Shown one piece after another: positions 40,901 through 46,781 of a stretch of 64,000 nucleotides of DNA (its first letter is position 1; the number at the start of each line of letters is the position of its first letter). The stretch is from Phoronis australis. Taxonomy: Eukaryota; Phoronida; Phoronidae. The position numbers and the translations under genes were made by a program. Location: contig NMRA01000673.1 in NCBI GenBank assembly GCA_002633005.1, positions 4,635-68,634 on the forward strand. The letters run 5' to 3'. A model generated the notes under the pieces. It had not been told where the DNA came from. It saw only the letters and a program-made list of their open reading frames with translations, and did not search any database.

Positions 40901-43900
40901 ATCTGTGATCGGATGGGTTTGAAATTCGTCGTCATCTATTATCAACAGCATAGAAAAATATCTGACAACTTTCACAAACGTCCTCAAAGGAGCTAATGAA
41001 TATAGCTGCGTACGTTAAAAAAAACTGCCACTTGAAATTCAGTGTCAGCCGCGGTCTTCTCATCACGAAAACATTTGTCAATTTTCTTAGTGATTCTGAA
41101 AACAATTTAGTGGAAAGGAAGGTGGGCANNNNNNNNNNNNNNNNNNNNNNNNNNNNNNNNNNNNNNNNNNNNNNNNNNNNNNNNNNNNNNNNNNNNNNNN
41201 NNNNNNNNNNNNNNNNNNGTAAGTGTCAGCTGCTGGCTTTTTATCAGGAAAACATCTGCCAATTCCTATAATGATCTCTTGGACACTTCGGTGGATAGAA
41301 AGGCGGACGTCAAAAACATACTCGATTTTAAGTTGCCACCAGGTAACGTAGAATACGTCAAGTGTGTCTGAAAATGGAAGGCGTCATCATCTCCTTAATT
41401 AAAACCAATACGCTACACATCACGCAAACCCATCAATGAACTCGGAAGATACGAAGACAAACGTTCAAAAACTTCATTAGGGGGCATATCTGTGATCGGA
41501 TGGGTTTGAAATTCGTCGTCATCTATTATCAACAGCATAGAAAAACATCTGACAACTTTCACAAACGTCCTCAAAGGAGCTAATGAATATAGCTGCGTAC
41601 GTTAAAAAAAACTGCCACTTGAAATTCAGTGTCAGCCGCGGTCTTCTCATCACGAAAACATTTGTCAATTTTCTTAGTGATTCTGAAAACAATTTAGTGG
41701 AAAGGAAGGTGGGCACTAATAGAGTAGTCAATTTTTTAAACTGGCAACAGGTGGTGCAGAATAACTCAGATACTCCGAAAACGGTTAAGGGTCATCGTAG
41801 CTATGATAGAAACCTATATGCTAAATTTTAAGCAATTTCATCCACTGGAGGATTTTCGAAAATACTCAGACAAACTTCTTAAGAAGTAGAATTGACAGTA
41901 AGAGGCAGAACGGTAGTCATATCGGCCTGAGGCTTGTTTTCATATATCCTCAGTTTCATAGGAACACATCTATCATATCACGTGATCCTTCAAGGGGTTT
42001 AGTAGATACGGACACCGGTCGCCACGACACCCGGTAGACCAGAGACAGATGTAGGCAATATCAATACGTGAGTAAATAAAAATGGCATTGGGGGGGCACA
42101 GCGTTAGATAGATATTTCTAATTGTCTTTGTCAATGTTTACCGCAGTCATAGAAATTCACTTGTCAAATTTCACGAAGATCCTGTAAAGTTTTAGGTTTG
42201 ATTTCATAAAAATACATAATAAAACGCGAAAAATAAAGCTGCCACTAGAGGGTAAAGCTGTAAGTGCATCCGCCCAAAAGCATATCACAATTATCACCTT
42301 AAAAATACACTTGACAAATTTAGCAAAGAAAAGAGGTAAAGCCTCAGACGCAGGAAAACAAAGGTGTCCCTATGAGGCTCCATGGTAGGCCAAAATTCAC
42401 CGCCAGTGGTCCTCTTTAGAGTAGGAATATATATGCATATTTCCATAATCTTCTATAGATTGGTTTGGCTGATAGAGAGGTGGTGGTACAAACAGGCGGC
42501 CTCTACAGTTGACATGGGCTGCGACTAATCCATTTGAAAACAAATAGATGTTATCGCCGCTTTAGTCAACTTCCATATCAAATCCGTCAAGGAACTTGAA
42601 AGGCGAAGACGGAATAATGTCCTTCCGTGCCACAACGGTTGGAGGATCCACCCTAAATACGTAGTCGTTCGTTGTCAACTCCATGTAAATACAATCGCCA
42701 ATTTATAAAGATCCTACAAAGGGTTTACAAGATTCTGTCATGCACGAAAAAGAAACTGCCACCAGTAGGCGGCACAGTAGTTTGAACCTACCGAAATCAC
42801 CGTCAGTCGTTTTCTTCACACTCAAAAAATATCTGCCAATGTTCAACATCATCCTTGGCTGATAGAAGGCATCAACAGACTCAAAAACAGTCGAGTAAGA
42901 GAAGTCAAATTAATCTGAAATTTGCATGTTGGGGTCATCTCACTAATAAATAAGTATCAGCCAGATTTTTTTTGAAAATCCATTCAGGATCTTCAAAGCT
43001 ATAGAGGTAAAGATAAAAAATATATTGCAACTTGAGGGCACATCGGTAGCCTGATCTGTGCTGTTCCATTTATGAAAGGAATATATCTGAAAAATACATG
43101 CACATATTTTCATGGGCTTTGAAGATACATGTACAAGAACCGGGATACCGGACGGTTGGACAGAAGAACGGCAGGGATGTAACTGCCTAACAGTGTATTT
43201 TACCTCGTTTTTCTTGATGTTATCGAACTGTTGCAGTTCTTCTAATAGATCCTTAATTTCCTTTTCCTCGTTTGCTTCCCCATCAAAAGAGGACCAGCTT
43301 CGAATTTCTGGCTGGTCTTCCTCTGAGTTCTTGGCAACGTCATTGCGACGGACGTTCTGCAAATAAAATTGGCGTAGTTTTTGATTTTTGGGCTCGTCAG
43401 GTGTGCTTAACAGCGGAATTTAAGTACTGTTACGTAGAAATAGTAATTAAACAACTGATTGAACTATAACAAAAGCATATTTCTTATGGGTCTGAGAAGA
43501 ACTCTGTAAGTGTAAAGCTTTCCAAAACTGAAATCTCCAACAGTTAAATAGGATTTCACCACAGATTTTCACCTGGTTTTGAGAACACGGGTATGCCCTG
43601 CGGAACATGGGCGAAATTCTACAAGATTAGTGGTCACGCTTTTTTCCATGATGCGACTCATTTTGGGAAATCGTTCAGCTAAGAGAACACACACTACCAG
43701 GAGTAATTGCTTTTCCTTGCCACAAGTTTGGAAGTATAGAAGGAATACCGCCATGTTATCGTACGAGTGTGGAACGTCTGTAGCACAACGGATCGATAAT
43801 TCGTAAACTCTTTTCACAAGTCATCATCTGACCATAACAATAACATGGAAACCAAAAATGCATGAGGAAAACAGAGATTAAAAGTTGCCCTATCGCAATG

Positions 43901-46690
43901 CCGGGTGAAATTGACATCAACAGAGCAACAAGCGATCATATGGTGGCGTTTAGTGGCTGCAACATTCATAGAAGCTCCACATCATCCCCGCAATATTGGC
44001 AAAAACCGCAAAACGGCTACAACACCCCACAATTATAACACCCACGTGATTAATATTTTCCAACACCGGCCTTAATGGGAGTAGCACGAAGACGGTGCTT
44101 GGCTAATTGCACGAAAATTGGTGTGTCATCTATGCATTTGTAGACCTTTTGCGAGTTTATAACAATAACGCGAGCTTATGTGAGACTTAACTGTGACGTC
44201 ACGGGAAGTAGAGCAAAACCTTGTCGTTTGGCCATTTGCCCAATACGGTAGCAAAGTGTATTCTGTTATTTTCTTCGAGTTTTAGACGTTTAGTTCGAAA
44301 AATGCCAAACAAGCATAGCTGTTATGGCAAATGAAATTCAGATTCGCACTACAATACTTTCAATCGTCTCTGTACTAATTTCGTCCCGTGTATTTTAAAC
44401 GGGCGGTAGGCAAAATCCGCTCACTGATTAAGTTTTAACCTCGTCAAAAATACATTCTACACCTAAAGCTTACTTTCTTCAGTGATTCTTTCTGCTTCTA
44501 AACATATCTTCAATGAAGCATAGCTAATGGAATTCAGGTGACTTTGGAGGAGAATTCCAACTCCACTTTGTGGTTACTGTTAGCTTTGACCGAGCGCGCG
44601 AATAACAACAAAGTACATTATTTCAACTGAGTCAGGCGAGTATGAGGCAAAGGCTAGCGCGCGACTGAGCGAAGTGCGAGACCTGGCGCGTGACACTTGC
44701 AAAATAGCATGGGAAAATATCAAATGAAATTTGTGAAAGATTTGTGTCCTTGGACTTATTGTTCGCCAACAGGCGTGATTTCACATAACTTCCTCAAAAT
44801 GGCGCCCAGTGAGAGAAACTCGAGCGAACCACGAGGTTTTCATGGATATGTTCAAGTTATTTGTAGACTGAAGTGTGTCCAGAGTCATGATATGTATTAA
44901 TTATAACTCCACGTGCACATACGCATGTTTCATTTGATATTATTTGCTGTAATTTGAAGTGAGTAACTTTTTCTGGGGATACACTAACGCCCCTGTATAC
45001 CTGCGGCATTCAGGCCTAGACCGGGTTGAGTTCCAATTTCATTCCCTTCACAGCTTCGCACAACATAACAAGTTCACATTTTCTTCGCCATTCACAGTTA
45101 TTCCACGATTCATCTACAATCTCTCAAGTTGTGTTAACGTTTTAAGCGTAAAATTCACCATAAGAACTCCAGTAAGGTTTAGCGTGTGTAGCAAGGGCTC
45201 GGGGCAAAACAAGAGTAATATGGCGGGTTTTGCCCCCCTTTCGGTGACGATACATTGACTAACTGAAACTTGCAAGTGAGCTAAGATTGAGCAACATCAT
45301 ATTGAACGGACAGGTATTAACACGGCACTAAGGGACGAAGCAAAACTGAAATACCAGCGTGTTTCAAAGGTTATGGGTGCCGCCAGTTCTTTATAAAGCG
45401 TCCAGCACGGTACAGCAGTTTGGAAGATAGAGAAGAGCACACCAAGAACTTTTAAAAAGAATGGAGGTAGTAAGCTTACTGCACGTGTTTGTCCTTGTGT
45501 TTGTCCTTTCCTAACCAATACAATTTTAGAGCGGGGAATATTTGATTTGTTCTGAAAGGCTCTTGAGCTTTCTTTTAGTTATCGTTTCGTCGCTGTGAGA
45601 GATTGTAAGTGTGTTCCAGCGGACATGAGCATGCAATTTTAGAAGGAAAACAGATTTTTTGTCATGAAGGGACCAGTGTGTGCCTTTTCGGTAGAGCCAG
45701 CCTTCCTTGGCAAGTTCCTAGACGTCATTTCTATGACCAATTATAAGCCAATCTTATTCGGAGCCATCTGATCTGTGGACCTGTACTAATCCCAATCGGT
45801 TGAATGAATCACTGTTTTTAAGTTTTATTAAATATTTCTGGCATCAGCTAAGTGGGTGATGGGTTTGCATCAGGACTGGGACTAAAGTCAACGGAGGAGC
45901 CGGGCAGGAGATCACTTGTGAGACCAGAAGAATCTAATAACACAGCTCCTTGGGAATGTTCAAGTGTTCAAAGGCGCTGTAAACCTTGGTTTATCCTTTT
46001 CACATGCGTACTTGGATGTCATCGCGTTTTTTCATTCGTTGCACCTAATCACCTGATATGACAATAGCAACCATGCTCAAGCCTAGAGATCGTTATTTTA
46101 TTGCGCAACCAGATACACTATAGCACAATAAGTGGTCTAAATCTTTCTATGTTTCTGGGTTTGACAAGCTTCATCTAGACCTTATTTACGAAGCATGTTT
46201 CACTGTGAAGGTGACTTTAATGTACTGATATGAAGGATCTTAGAAAAGAGACCATCTTTGGAAAGCATTGGAACGTCCTACCAAATTGTTGATCGGATTT
46301 GTATTCATGATCCACGTGAAACTCCTGTATACCTTGCTTCTTGACGTGTTTGCCAAAACCCCGCCAGTCATTGTTTACAAAATGTTCAACTTTGGCACAA
46401 GAGGCTATATTGAAACTCAATTATTTTTTATGACTTGCATGGAAAAAAATTATAAACAATGCACATAATGAAAAAGAAATTGAGTGATATTTTATAAAAC
46501 AGTAACAGCTTTTTTGTTTTCGTCTTTATTGATATTTATTTTACGAAATTTGCTCACGATTTTTTAAAATGGTGTTTTGTTATCAATGCATCTTTCTTTT
46601 CTACAAAATTTAATGATGGCGGTCAGAGTTTAAATTATGCAAGCCTTCTATTTTCAGAAAGTTCACATTTTGCTAATTTAAAACAATAGT

Positions 46691-46781
<91 letters not shown>

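Noticed and set aside
40996-41831. Repeated plus-strand frame beginning MNIAAYVKKN
   Set aside because: It lies in the interspersed repeat array, and its two copies follow the duplication around the N gap; no family resemblance.
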